Below are positions 23,150 to 31,223 of a DNA stretch of 64,000 nt, piece by piece (the first letter of the stretch is position 1; each line of letters begins with the position of its first letter). This DNA is from a virus. Below the pieces are notes generated by a model. It had not been told where the DNA came from and ran no database searches. It was given only the letters and a program-made list of their open reading frames with translations. Made by a program: the position numbers and the translations under genes. The stretch is from IMG/VR virus record IMGVR_UViG_3300020463_000008, positions 1-64,000 of that record. One strand, written 5' to 3'.

Positions 23150-23813
23150 GGTTATCTCCTGAAGTTGTCAAAGTAATCATTTGGTCATTAATACCAGATT
23201 GAACTATATCAACATCTGCGATACCACCAGTATGGGTATGTATTAATGTATGTCCATTAATATCTCCATTACCATCTATATCTATTAGCCAGTTGTTCGT
23301 ATCTCCATTTACAGTAATTGTTAGGATAGCAGAGTTGCCATCTACAGTTGCTGCTACCACATTCGAGTCAGATCCTGATTGACCAACTAAATCAACATCA
23401 GCACTTGCTGCCGATGATGTTTGACCTATATCTAAATCTATATCGTTTGAACTACCAGTGAAATTAATTACAGCATTTGCACTTCCACAAGAAGAGTTTC
23501 CTCCAGTGCTATCACAGTTTAAATCTACATTGTTTGAGTTTCCTACTAAGTTAATCACACCAGTATAAGAAGCACCATCAATGTCATAAGTGATAACATT
23601 TGAGTTTCCTATTTGGTCAATGTTTAAAGTAGTGGTTGCTCCAGCTGATGATGAAGCAGTCGTGGAATTACCAACTGTGTTGTTTTGCCCATCTTGAGTA
23701 ATATCTAAATCAAGTGTCGCACCAGATTGTGTGACATAGATATCATTCGCCATAGAATATGACATAAAACACATAACAAAGATAATGTTAATGTATGTCA
23801 GTATTTTTTGCAT
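23121..23813 (-). CDS. csgA-like: Curlin-like secreted repeat protein (CsgA/CsgB-like)
   Basis: The 230-aa protein has a signal peptide (about 1-22, ending SYSMA) and then imperfect curlin-type repeats: YVTQSGATLDLDITQDGQNN, LNIDQIGNSNVITYDIDG, INLVGNSNNVDL, VDIVQSGINDQMITL and HDIDISQTD. The Q-x-G-x-x-N pattern is that of amyloid curlin subunits CsgA and CsgB, though more degenerate. Its start overlaps csgG by 26 bp. It is the likely main cargo of the phage-encoded CsgG/CsgF export system. Confidence 0.88.
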   Translation of the reverse strand: MQKILTYINIIFVMCFMSYSMANDIYVTQSGATLDLDITQDGQNNTVGNSTTASSSAGATTTLNIDQIGNSNVITYDIDGASYTGVINLVGNSNNVDLNCDSTGGNSSCGSANAVINFTGSSNDIDLDIGQTSSAASADVDLVGQSGSDSNVVAATVDGNSAILTITVNGDTNNWLIDIDGNGDINGHTLIHTHTGGIADVDIVQSGINDQMITLTTSGDNHDIDISQTD

Positions 23814-24624
23814 CTTGTGTCTCCTTAAATTTCCATAGAGAGTTTTCCTCTCCTTGTTTTATTATTTCTATAATACAGTGTTCTACTGCAGATCTTATGG
23901 CATAATTTACAGGTTCGTTTGAGCTAACTCCACTTTCAACTTCTACTGCTCTCGTTCCCATATCGATGAAACGAAAAGCATCTACTCCCTCTTTATGGGA
24001 AGCAATTGTTTTTGTTGCAGATACTGCCAGCATTACTTCGCCAGTTTGTACTGCTACGATTCTCATCGAAACAGTCACTTGGTCAACTCTATACTCTTCA
24101 TGAGCACCGATGCCAAAGTATCTAACACCAAAACCTCCAGTGTCTATATTAGTATCATAGGCGACAATGCCACCCTCTAATATTAGACCAGCAAATAATA
24201 ATGGCTTTAAACTATTTTTATTTGCGTCTTGTCCTTCATACGATTCTCTAGTAGATCGTATCAGTTGTCTTTCTTTAACAAGGTTATCTAATCCACCTCG
24301 TTCAACAACTTTAAACCAAGTACCATCTCCAGCTTCTTTTAGTGCTTGTATCACCCAAACTTCTGGACCTTGTGATACAGCTGTACTTAGTTGTGAAAAC
24401 TTTGTGCTGGGTTTTCTTTGCCCAGTCTTATCAGTAAAGGAATAAACAGCAATCGTTATTACTTCCTGATCCAACTCTGGTAAATTTACCAGTATTTTAT
24501 GTGTAGGAGTCTGGTGCTGAAAAGGACCAAGAGCATCATACTCTTTGACCTTATTAGGTACAGTTGCACATCCTGCTATAAGCAGAATAGACAACAAGAC
24601 TAGACTCTTAAACAAAATTTGCAC
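23788..24624 (-). CDS. csgG: CsgG curli secretion channel lipoprotein
   Basis: The 278-aa protein has a lipobox LLIAGC (Cys at about residue 19) and matches CsgG throughout: ITIAVYSFTDKTGQRKPS, STAVSQGPEVWVIQAL, GLDNLVKERQLIRSTRES, GGFGVRYFGIGAHEEYRVDQ, VTVSMRIVAVQTGEVMLAVS and EGVDAFRFIDM. In E. coli CsgG forms a nine-subunit outer-membrane pore that exports unfolded curlin subunits. The length agrees with E. coli CsgG (277 aa). It lies between csgF and the curlin-like gene, as a secretion operon. Confidence 0.96.
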   Translation of the reverse strand: MQILFKSLVLLSILLIAGCATVPNKVKEYDALGPFQHQTPTHKILVNLPELDQEVITIAVYSFTDKTGQRKPSTKFSQLSTAVSQGPEVWVIQALKEAGDGTWFKVVERGGLDNLVKERQLIRSTRESYEGQDANKNSLKPLLFAGLILEGGIVAYDTNIDTGGFGVRYFGIGAHEEYRVDQVTVSMRIVAVQTGEVMLAVSATKTIASHKEGVDAFRFIDMGTRAVEVESGVSSNEPVNYAIRSAVEHCIIEIIKQGEENSLWKFKETQDAKNTDIH

Positions 24625-24640
24625 TGGGCAACTCCTTTAA

Positions 24641-25147
24641 TTAAAATAGAAAATTGCCAATAGGTACTGTAAGATTTGTTAATGTTCCGTCTTCAGCTGT
24701 CACTGTTAATGTTATAGTGCCAGCAGTCTCGTCTCGGATCCATGCTATTACTGCACCAGTTCCATCTCCATCAGGATCAATCGTTGTTGTACCACTATTC
24801 TGACAACCATTTAGTGGGTCAGAGGTATCACAACCAGTACCAAACATATTATCAACTAATTGTTTAGATAAGTTGGCATATATTCTAGATTCTACATTCT
24901 TTATAAACTTAGCAATCGTTGTATTTTCTTGCTCTCTTTTTAATGCTGCTGCAGCACTTTTTTCATCTGCCTTTACATCTTGCTTCCTTGAGTATTGCAA
25001 TTGCTCAACACTCAATACATGAGAGCTATAACCATTTCCTGAAAAAGCAGGATTTCCGAATTCGAATACAAGGGCATCTGCCATTGCTAATGGTGTAAAC
25101 ATTAAGAAGAATACTAGAATCCTCATACTCTTATTTAGTATTTTCAT
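24641..25147 (-). CDS. csgF: CsgF curli assembly factor
   Basis: The 168-aa protein has a signal peptide (about 1-23) and then DALVFEFGNPAFSGNGYSSH, equivalent to the E. coli CsgF FQFRNPNFGGNP segment that inserts in the CsgG pore. The end (ITLTVTAEDGTLTNLTVPIG) also fits the CsgF C-terminal domain. It carries an extra insert with a Cys pair (TGCDTSDPLNGCQN). CsgF couples the pore to surface nucleation. It is adjacent to csgG and overlaps the small coiled-coil gene upstream. Confidence 0.92.
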   Translation of the reverse strand: MKILNKSMRILVFFLMFTPLAMADALVFEFGNPAFSGNGYSSHVLSVEQLQYSRKQDVKADEKSAAAALKREQENTTIAKFIKNVESRIYANLSKQLVDNMFGTGCDTSDPLNGCQNSGTTTIDPDGDGTGAVIAWIRDETAGTITLTVTAEDGTLTNLTVPIGNFLF

Positions 25148-25403
25148 CTTTTTTTTCTTCCTTGTTTGCGTGTAATTCTTTCAGTTCTATTACTGTATTA
25201 ATTTTAGACTTTAGTCTTATAATATCGTTATCTAACATACGAATTCTATCTATTAATGCTATTAATACTTTGTTAGCATTATCTAATTTGGCAGCAATCT
25301 TTTCAGTGATATAGCTGTATATGAACCAGATGAACCAACCCATACCAACAACAGCAACCACTGGGAAGCCATACTCATTAATAATATCAATCACGACGAG
25401 CAT
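25131..25403 (-). CDS. Membrane-anchored coiled-coil protein A, 90 aa
   Basis: One membrane helix (VVAVVGMGWFIWFIYSYI) is followed by a coiled coil (DRIRMLDNDIIRLKSKINTV) and a Lys/Glu tail. It is a paralogue of the upstream 93-aa protein (25387-25668), with the same layout and the shared motif NDxIxL...ELK. I prefer the start at 25403 (GGGAAAGAAG upstream) over 25415. It overlaps csgF by 17 bp. It may form a complex with its paralogue. Confidence 0.7.
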   Translation of the reverse strand: MLVVIDIINEYGFPVVAVVGMGWFIWFIYSYITEKIAAKLDNANKVLIALIDRIRMLDNDIIRLKSKINTVIELKELHANKEEKKDENTK

Positions 25404-25668
25404 CTTCTTTCCCATCGGCTCTAGCGATGCGTTCCTCGTCTGGCTTTAATTCTAATGAATGAGAGATTAGTATGTCAAGTTTAATCATATCATTATTCAT
25501 ATTTTTAATGCGATTATCGAGCATGGATATGATTCCATGCATAGTAGATACCTGCTCAGTGACATCGCTTAATATGTACTTTAAAATCACATATATGAAG
25601 CCACCAAGAAATACACAGCCTGCTATCGGCAGACCCAACTCGCCTATCAATAAAAATATATCATCCAT
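25387..25668 (-). CDS. Membrane-anchored coiled-coil protein B, 93 aa
   Basis: One membrane helix (LPIAGCVFLGGFIYVILKYI) is followed by a coiled coil (SMLDNRIKNMNNDMIKLDIL) and a charged tail. It resembles the downstream paralogue A over the whole length, indicating tandem duplication. Function is unknown; a holin-like or membrane-scaffold role is conceivable. Confidence 0.7.
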   Translation of the reverse strand: MDDIFLLIGELGLPIAGCVFLGGFIYVILKYILSDVTEQVSTMHGIISMLDNRIKNMNNDMIKLDILISHSLELKPDEERIARADGKEDARRD

Positions 25669-25680
25669 AATTATCGTTTG

Positions 25681-25974
25681 TTATTTTCTACTCATGTATG
25701 CAGACATTCCCATGTATGCTCCAACTACACCAGCTTGTGCTATGTAAAATAGACCAAGTAGATCTCCGAGTGCTGACACTCGTTCGTCGGACATAAAGGG
25801 GAGGAATAAAAATCCAGTAAAGCCAAGCATAGATATCATTGCTATCCATGCCATTCGTCTCTGGGTATCAGCTTTTTCTTCTGCTGACTCTGCTTCTTTG
25901 AGTAATTTGGCTGACTCTATCTCTTCTTTGGTAGTGATTCCGTCGCCATCTAAGTCAAAATCTTTGTTTGCCAT
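25681..25974 (-). CDS. EF-hand membrane protein, 97 aa
   Basis: The N-terminus has a calcium-binding loop DLDGDGITTKEEIE (residues 6-19), then a charged helix, then two membrane segments (MAWIAMISMLGFTGFLFLPF and LLGLFYIAQAGVVGAYMGMS). Such EF-hand two-span proteins occur in marine phages without known role. It lies just downstream of the 426-aa membrane protein gene. Confidence 0.75.
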   Translation of the reverse strand: MANKDFDLDGDGITTKEEIESAKLLKEAESAEEKADTQRRMAWIAMISMLGFTGFLFLPFMSDERVSALGDLLGLFYIAQAGVVGAYMGMSAYMSRK

Positions 25975-26012
25975 CTTTTAATCCACCTTTAATAAAGTAA
26001 AGTATTAGATGA

Positions 26013-27293
26013 CTATTTAGGGTTTTCCGAATCTTTCTTGCGGATCATCTCCTTAATATCAGACCTTATTTCAAAGGACTCTGGATTATATGGCTGGTTG
26101 TCTGGATCAACTTCCTCAGGCTTTTCCATTGGTGCTTTAGGTGCAGATACAATGCTAGGACCTGGAGCATCTTCCCTTTTTTCAGGAAGACTGTCAATAT
26201 GATTTTTTATTTTATCTTCTTTGACTTTATCAAGATCTTTCTGTATCTTTTGCCAGTACCACCGAGCATCATCGCTCGGCTTTAACTTTTTTTCAGGTAA
26301 TCGTACACCTCGCTTTGGCTGTTCAATCATGCCATTCCAAGCGATTAATAGTGCTACTGCTAATGGGTCAAATACAATACATAAGATTATTATAACCCAT
26401 CTTACAGCATCCTCAAGAACTGACTTATCAGCTTCACCATAAACTAATTCAGCAATGTATTTTACTGGACCAACCTCAGCTTCAAGTTTACGAAACTCTT
26501 TTTCATAAACCATTTTTTGTTCTATTAGTTCGTCAGCATTTACTTGCTCTTTTTCTATATTAGTTTCTAGAATTAGTATCTTACCATCTATATCATCTGT
26601 TTTAGATTCAGCAGTAATACGATAAGATTTAATTACTTCTTCTAATTCTTTTATTTGTTTACTATACTTTCTGTCAATAGCAGTAAGTTCTTTTTTTAGT
26701 TCAGTATTTGCTGCATCTACTTGTTCTCTTTTAGCAGCACCTGAACCAAAGCCAGTGACAGTTGCATTAATTGTTTTTAGTTTTTGATTATACGCATCGT
26801 TTGCTGCTTTTTTTTCTTCAGCTATCCTATCATATAAACCATTTAAAGTGTCTTGCTCATTACCTATTTGAACATCAACTCTTTCACTGTTAGGTTGTAG
26901 CAACCTATTTATCTCAGCATCCCATCTTTCAATCTTAGTTTCTGAACGAATTAATTTATCGTCAATAGTTTCAGCAAGTGCTATCTGCTCATCTGATAGA
27001 GCAGTTTGTTCAATATGTGCTTTACTTAAAAAGCCAAATATACCCATACTAGTAATAAACATTAAGAAAAACACAGCGAACATTAAATATGATTTAAGGA
27101 AGAACTGTGCTTGATTCCAGTATCTATGTAGATAGACGACTGTGACCAGCTTTCCTACTTCCATGGCAGACCCCATAATTATAACTGGTACAACTGCTGC
27201 AGCAAAAATAGTTGCTAACCCAATAATTGAGTAGTATGCAGCAATGGCAGATATAGTTAAGGCAGTCCCCAACATTAATATTTTCATGAACAT
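26013..27293 (-). CDS. Large membrane and coiled-coil protein, 426 aa
   Basis: Three hydrophobic segments near the N-terminus (about 7-28, 32-52 and 66-90) are followed by a long coiled coil (about 100-270), a further membrane pair (about 295-320, WVIIILCIVFDPLAVALLIA) and a Pro/Lys-rich tail. The layout resembles DUF4407-type membrane proteins seen in T4-like marine phages. A very strong AAAGGAGG site and an upstream CUUCGG hairpin suggest high, stable expression. Function is unknown. Confidence 0.75.
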   Translation of the reverse strand: MFMKILMLGTALTISAIAAYYSIIGLATIFAAAVVPVIIMGSAMEVGKLVTVVYLHRYWNQAQFFLKSYLMFAVFFLMFITSMGIFGFLSKAHIEQTALSDEQIALAETIDDKLIRSETKIERWDAEINRLLQPNSERVDVQIGNEQDTLNGLYDRIAEEKKAANDAYNQKLKTINATVTGFGSGAAKREQVDAANTELKKELTAIDRKYSKQIKELEEVIKSYRITAESKTDDIDGKILILETNIEKEQVNADELIEQKMVYEKEFRKLEAEVGPVKYIAELVYGEADKSVLEDAVRWVIIILCIVFDPLAVALLIAWNGMIEQPKRGVRLPEKKLKPSDDARWYWQKIQKDLDKVKEDKIKNHIDSLPEKREDAPGPSIVSAPKAPMEKPEEVDPDNQPYNPESFEIRSDIKEMIRKKDSENPK

Positions 27294-27309
27294 AATAGTC
27301 CTCCTTTGA

Positions 27310-27327
27310 TGGGGACCGAAGTCCCCA
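27310..27327 (-). other. Extra-stable C(UUCG)G intercistronic hairpin
   Basis: The minus strand reads TGGGGAC-TTCG-GTCCCCA, a 7-bp stem closed by a UUCG tetraloop. It sits just before the AAAGGAGG ribosome site of the 426-aa gene. T4 is known to carry CUUCGG hairpins between genes. No U-run follows, so it may mark an RNA 3' end or processing site, or protect the mRNA, rather than terminate intrinsically. Confidence 0.75.
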
Positions 27328-27338
27328 CCAGTTTTTGA

Positions 27339-27485
27339 TTATACAAATTTTGTAATAATCCAAATAGCAATAACTGTTAAGCCGATTGCCATTATTTTAT
27401 TTGCTCTAGACATGTCGTGCCACTTCCACATAATAGTGTCTTTGGTGTCGATTATCCAGTCTTTTATATCAGTAAGATTCCACAT
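27339..27485 (-). CDS. Small membrane protein, 48 aa
   Basis: The ORF starts with GGAGGATAATAT before its ATG. The N-terminal half is Trp-rich and amphipathic (MWNLTDIKDWIIDTKDTIMW), and the C-terminal half is a membrane helix (IMAIGLTVIAIWIITKFV). It lies between the GIY-YIG gene and the hairpin. Its small size and layout are compatible with a membrane regulator, but nothing specific is known. Confidence 0.65.
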   Translation of the reverse strand: MWNLTDIKDWIIDTKDTIMWKWHDMSRANKIMAIGLTVIAIWIITKFV

Positions 27486-27488
27486 ATA

Positions 27489-27908
27489 TTATCCTCCTAT
27501 ATTAGATCTTGTAAATTTCATCATAATATTTTCGTTGTAATATTTGTAGTCACCATTAGGAAGTTTAGCACTCAACACATTGTTATCAAACATTATCTTA
27601 ACTTCCCAGTAATTTACTTCTCCACGAGTCTTGCAAAGACGAAGTATCTTTCTCTCGAAATTACTTTCGCCTTTTTTAATTATATCTTCGTGTAGGATTG
27701 TTGACGATCCCCAATAATTTTGCCAATCACTTTCAACTCTACTTCTTCTTTTATTTTTTCTGCCTTTCAATGGCTGTAGAGTTTTCGCTTTTGTAAAATA
27801 TTTTCGACCAATGTAAGATCGACCTGTTTTTTTACAGGTGATCTCATAAATGAAACCATAATAATCTTCATAATCAGTGAAGACATTGTCTTCTAATAAC
27901 CAAGTCAT
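27489..27908 (-). CDS. GIY-YIG nuclease-like protein, 139 aa
   Basis: YGFIYEITCKKTGRSYIGRK (about residues 17-36) is the GIY-YIG pattern with the conserved Arg in GRKYF. A Glu-containing helix follows (ERKILRLCKTRGEVNYWE). Many T4-like phages carry such stand-alone proteins as putative endonucleases. There is no second DNA-binding domain as in homing enzymes, and it sits in a normal gene row, so homing activity is uncertain. Confidence 0.8.
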   Translation of the reverse strand: MTWLLEDNVFTDYEDYYGFIYEITCKKTGRSYIGRKYFTKAKTLQPLKGRKNKRRSRVESDWQNYWGSSTILHEDIIKKGESNFERKILRLCKTRGEVNYWEVKIMFDNNVLSAKLPNGDYKYYNENIMMKFTRSNIGG

Positions 27909-27947
27909 GTAAGTATATTTAGGTATGTTGGAGGTTGGAATTAGAGT

Positions 27948-28733
27948 TTAATTGATAAACTCGATTTTTCTACCAAGGATGTTCTTGGTAAATTTGGGTA
28001 TGGCTTTCTTCATATAAGATTTCCATGAGTCGTCATAGCTTTCCCATATGCCAGCATTTACTGCTTCTTCCATAGTAATATCTTCTGCCCATATTGCATT
28101 AGATTTTATATATTTGACTTTTAGTTTTTCCCTTGAAGCTGTCATCAGGGCATCATGACAAGTTAATACTTCATTAGGATTAATAAATTCGTTGAATAAA
28201 AAAGCATTAGCAAACTTTTTAGAATATCCTATGATAACATTATGAGCACCTTGCTCATTAGTATAAGGAACATATTGTTTTATAAAAGGTGCACAAGATA
28301 ACATAATATTTTGTATGTACTCAACTGGATATTTGTAAGCAACATTTTTACCTTGCTCACAATACTCCTCTAGAATTGCTCTTAAGAATTGGTCATTCTT
28401 TTCATATAAGGTATCGTCGATATAAAGTTCTCGTCTACCAGATTGAAATAATATATCTACTTCATTATTATTAACATAATCAATAACTGTAGAAAAGTCT
28501 CTAGATACTTTAGAAGCACCACGCATGTGAATAACAAAATCATTGTCAGTATGATTTATAATAAATCTTTCCCTATCTAAATTTTGTTGCTTTCCTTGAT
28601 ATGTAAGGGGAGTCCCATATGCTTTGATAGTTTCAACAACATCAACATCATACTCTTTTAAGTCTTCGAGTAAGTTTAATTTTGTATCTTTTGGAGTTCT
28701 ATCATGACTAATTACATCAACCAATATCTTCAT
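27948..28733 (-). CDS. Hypothetical protein, 261 aa
   Basis: I do not recognise this protein. The start at 28733 (MKILVDVISHDRT) is favoured over 28784 because it gives a normal hydrophobic first strand and a short overlap with the upstream gene. The alternation of strands and helices (ILVDVISHDRTPKDTK, IINHTDNDFVIHMRG, VDILFQSGRR) could suit a glycosyltransferase-like Rossmann fold, but no signature is clear. Confidence 0.65.
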   Translation of the reverse strand: MKILVDVISHDRTPKDTKLNLLEDLKEYDVDVVETIKAYGTPLTYQGKQQNLDRERFIINHTDNDFVIHMRGASKVSRDFSTVIDYVNNNEVDILFQSGRRELYIDDTLYEKNDQFLRAILEEYCEQGKNVAYKYPVEYIQNIMLSCAPFIKQYVPYTNEQGAHNVIIGYSKKFANAFLFNEFINPNEVLTCHDALMTASREKLKVKYIKSNAIWAEDITMEEAVNAGIWESYDDSWKSYMKKAIPKFTKNILGRKIEFIN

Positions 28734-28902
28734 TATCTTCTTCTTCCTCAAGTCCATCCTCAGGTCTATCACAATCATCGCCACAGAATGGGCAACAGAT
28801 TATGTCTTGCCCATAAATATTATCTTCTATTGGCTCAAATGAAATAGAGTATTCTGCTGAGCATGAATTACATTTAAATTTGTATTTCTTATTATTACTC
28901 AT
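28717..28902 (-). CDS. Small zinc-ribbon protein, 61 aa
   Basis: Two Cys pairs, KCNSCSAEYS and CCPFCGDDC, form a zinc ribbon, and the C-terminus is a run of acidic residues (EEEEDNEDIG). It may bind DNA, RNA or a protein partner. The gene follows nrdB by 11 bp and overlaps the next gene. Confidence 0.7.
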   Translation of the reverse strand: MSNNKKYKFKCNSCSAEYSISFEPIEDNIYGQDIICCPFCGDDCDRPEDGLEEEEDNEDIG

Positions 28903-28913
28903 ATTTAGTTATA

Positions 28914-29909
28914 CTATCCAGTCGCACTTACTCCCCACACTTCTTGCCAGTCTCCTGCTAATGCACCTTTGGCATAGTCAGTCACTCTGTTTTCAAAGAA
29001 GTTTCCATGTGTTGGAGCATTAATCATTTCTTCAACCCATGGTAGAGGATTAGTTTTAACTTTCCAGATTCCTTTCAATCCTAGACTAATTAATCTACGA
29101 TCGCAGATATATCTAATGTATTGTTTGACATCTGCTGCTGTTAAGTCAGGCATGTCACCCATAGCAAAAGATAAATCAATAAACTTGTCTTCAAGTTCAG
29201 TCATCTTGGTAGCGATAGTATATATGTCACCTTTCGTTTTATCATTCCAAATGCTTGGGTTTTCTTCAATATAAGTTCTAAACAGTTTAATCATATTTTC
29301 TGCGTGTAGAGTTTCATCGACGATTGACCAAGTCACGATTTGTCCCATGCCTTTCATTAGACCATGCCTTGGGAAATTTAAAAGCATAATGAAAGATGAG
29401 AATAATTGCATGCCCTCAGTGAAAGCTGAGAATGCAGCAATGTTAGTAGCAATAGATCTTTTATTGCCATTAGATTCTGACAGCTTGATAAAGTATTCAT
29501 GCTTGTCAGACATTTCTTGATACTCAGCAAACTCTTGGTATGTATTTGTAGGCATTCCTAAAGTTTCAATCAAGTGTGAGTATGCTGCAATATGTAATGC
29601 TTCCCTTGCAGCAAACCCACTTAACATCATTCTGATTTCAGGTTGTGGAAAATATGGCAGATAGTTATTTACATAACCACCAGCAACATCAATATCTCCC
29701 TGAGTAAAGAATCTAAAAATATTGGTCAAGAAATATTTCTGCTCAGCAGTAATCTTAGTCTTCCAATCTTTAACATCTTCAATCATTGGTACTTCTGTAT
29801 GCAACCAATGACTTTGCTCATGCTTTAGCCATGCATCATATGCCCAAGCATAATTAAAAGGTTTAAAATATGTTCTTTCATCAGTTAGTTTGAGTTGCTT
29901 CTTTGCCAT
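28914..29909 (-). CDS. nrdB: Ribonucleotide reductase small subunit, class Ia
   Basis: The 331-aa protein has the di-iron ligands and tyrosyl radical site: FTQGDIDVAGGYV, REALHIAAYSHLIETLG (radical Tyr in AYSH), FTEGMQLFSSF and DETLHAENM. It generates the radical used by NrdA to reduce ribonucleotides. I chose ATG 29907-29909 (MAKKQLK), with AGGAAA upstream, not the longer frame to 29999, which covers the small upstream gene. The C-terminal tail that normally docks to NrdA is present. Confidence 0.96.
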   Translation of the reverse strand: MAKKQLKLTDERTYFKPFNYAWAYDAWLKHEQSHWLHTEVPMIEDVKDWKTKITAEQKYFLTNIFRFFTQGDIDVAGGYVNNYLPYFPQPEIRMMLSGFAAREALHIAAYSHLIETLGMPTNTYQEFAEYQEMSDKHEYFIKLSESNGNKRSIATNIAAFSAFTEGMQLFSSFIMLLNFPRHGLMKGMGQIVTWSIVDETLHAENMIKLFRTYIEENPSIWNDKTKGDIYTIATKMTELEDKFIDLSFAMGDMPDLTAADVKQYIRYICDRRLISLGLKGIWKVKTNPLPWVEEMINAPTHGNFFENRVTDYAKGALAGDWQEVWGVSATG

Positions 29910-29917
29910 TGCTTTTC

Positions 29918-30040
29918 CTATCTTGTATATTTGTTTATAATTCTGACAACGATATAAACTGCCAGTCCTAGTATAATGTATGATATGCCATCTCCCCAAC
30001 TTATATCATTGAAGAGTTGTGCGTCTAAATTTATGTCCAT
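29918..30040 (-). CDS. Small membrane protein, 40 aa
   Basis: The ORF has a strong GGAGGAAACTAAT before its ATG and encodes an acidic N-terminus (MDINLDAQLFND) and one membrane helix (ISYIILGLAVYIVVRIINKY). It ends 8 bp before nrdB. The good ribosome site makes it likely to be translated. Function is unknown. Confidence 0.65.
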   Translation of the reverse strand: MDINLDAQLFNDISWGDGISYIILGLAVYIVVRIINKYTR

Positions 30041-30052
30041 ATTAGTTTCCTC

Positions 30053-30727
30053 CTAGAAATAAACTTTTAAAGTTCCATTTTTATAATCAACATATACATG
30101 TCCTTGTAAAGTGATTCTATCTTCTTTGCTCGGTGGCTTTGCTCCCAATCGGTGCTTGACCATCCCATGCCATAAATGCATTTTGCCGAGTTCATAATTA
30201 TGTGTAAAGTAGTCGCTAGAATCACCCAACCAATCTAAGCATGCCCCACATTCTGGCAGTGAGATTGGTATTGCAAAAGAGTATATATTCTCTCTTAGCA
30301 AATCAGGTTTGAAAAATCTTAGATTATCGTCAGTATGATAAGGTCTGTTTTCAGTCAGTCCTATATCATTGCCTAGATAAATATGAAATCCTGGCAAAGG
30401 CAAGTCTTTATAGTATGAAACTTCCTTGACACCGATGCCAAACATCTCTTCGATAATTTTAAGAACAGGAGTATATATAAGTTCTGTAAATTCAGTATCT
30501 AATATCTCCTGTACTTCCTCATCTATCTCATTATTTTCTTGTAATACATACAATCCATCACCGAATAGATACATATGTTCCATTCCAGGTTGCATGAATA
30601 AACTAGAATCGAAATATTCTGATAAGGGTTTCCAATACTTCTTATGAAAATATACTTTCTCTAGTATTCTTTCACGAGAAGCATGGTCAATTACTTCTTC
30701 CGAGTCTTTGAATTGAAACTTAAACAA
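30053..30727 (-). CDS. 2OG-Fe(II) oxygenase-like protein, 224 aa
   Basis: NRPYHTDDNLRF gives the HxD pair. A distal His (HLWHGMVKHR) and an Arg in EDRITLQGHVYV complete the 2OG oxygenase set. Similar proteins are common in marine T4-like phages with unknown substrates. It overlaps the 75-aa gene upstream by 8 bp and precedes nrdB by one small gene. Confidence 0.7.
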   Translation of the reverse strand: MFKFQFKDSEEVIDHASRERILEKVYFHKKYWKPLSEYFDSSLFMQPGMEHMYLFGDGLYVLQENNEIDEEVQEILDTEFTELIYTPVLKIIEEMFGIGVKEVSYYKDLPLPGFHIYLGNDIGLTENRPYHTDDNLRFFKPDLLRENIYSFAIPISLPECGACLDWLGDSSDYFTHNYELGKMHLWHGMVKHRLGAKPPSKEDRITLQGHVYVDYKNGTLKVYF

Positions 30728-30947
30728 ATTTCAAAGCAATCGAAATAGCTTTTTCTACTGCTGCTTTCATTTTCATTGCGTTAGCTTTGTCCATGATTTC
30801 ATCAGTACGAGTAAGGTCTTGCATCAAATCTTTATATTCCCACTCATTTAGTTCACCAGATTCTAACTGCTTACTAAATTTATCAGCGAGTTCTATTTTC
30901 TTTGCTGCCCATTCGTCATTACGAATTTCTTTAAATGCGTCTATCAT
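30720..30947 (-). CDS. Helical protein of unknown function, 75 aa
   Basis: The whole protein is predicted to be alpha-helical and highly charged (FKEIRNDEWAAKKIELADKF). It has no membrane segment or known motif. It lies directly after glutaredoxin, in the ribonucleotide reductase block. Confidence 0.65.
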   Translation of the reverse strand: MIDAFKEIRNDEWAAKKIELADKFSKQLESGELNEWEYKDLMQDLTRTDEIMDKANAMKMKAAVEKAISIALKFV

Positions 30948-31223
30948 TTATTCTCCTCCAACCATTGATTGTAAATTTTGAATAGGAGTAGATTTTAATC
31001 CATCCCATCCACCTTCGACTTTCAGCTTTAGCTTTCCGTCATCTTCTCTCATCATAATTTGTGGAACTGAGCGAAATCCAAACTCTCTAAATTCAGTATA
31101 TGCATCCATGTCTTCATCTATTTTGATGTAATCATATGGAATACTATTATCGTCTAAATGTCTTTTCGCTAAGTCACAATATGGGCAATTATTTTTACCC
31201 ATGATAATTAATCTTTGTGTCAT
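30948..31223 (-). CDS. Glutaredoxin
   Basis: The 91-aa protein has the active site CPYC near residue 13 (GKNNCPYCDLAKRHL) and the cis-proline loop RSVPQIM, followed by GGWDGL. It is the expected electron donor for NrdA/NrdB, like T4 NrdC, and could also serve the phage peroxiredoxin. It lies between nrdB and nrdA and overlaps a lipoprotein gene by 4 bp. Confidence 0.95.
   Translation of the reverse strand: MTQRLIIMGKNNCPYCDLAKRHLDDNSIPYDYIKIDEDMDAYTEFREFGFRSVPQIMMREDDGKLKLKVEGGWDGLKSTPIQNLQSMVGGE

Noticed and set aside
27489-27908. GIY-YIG gene as a homing endonuclease inserted in a split gene
   Set aside because: Neighbouring genes are intact and no intron signals are visible, so it is reported only as a nuclease-like protein.
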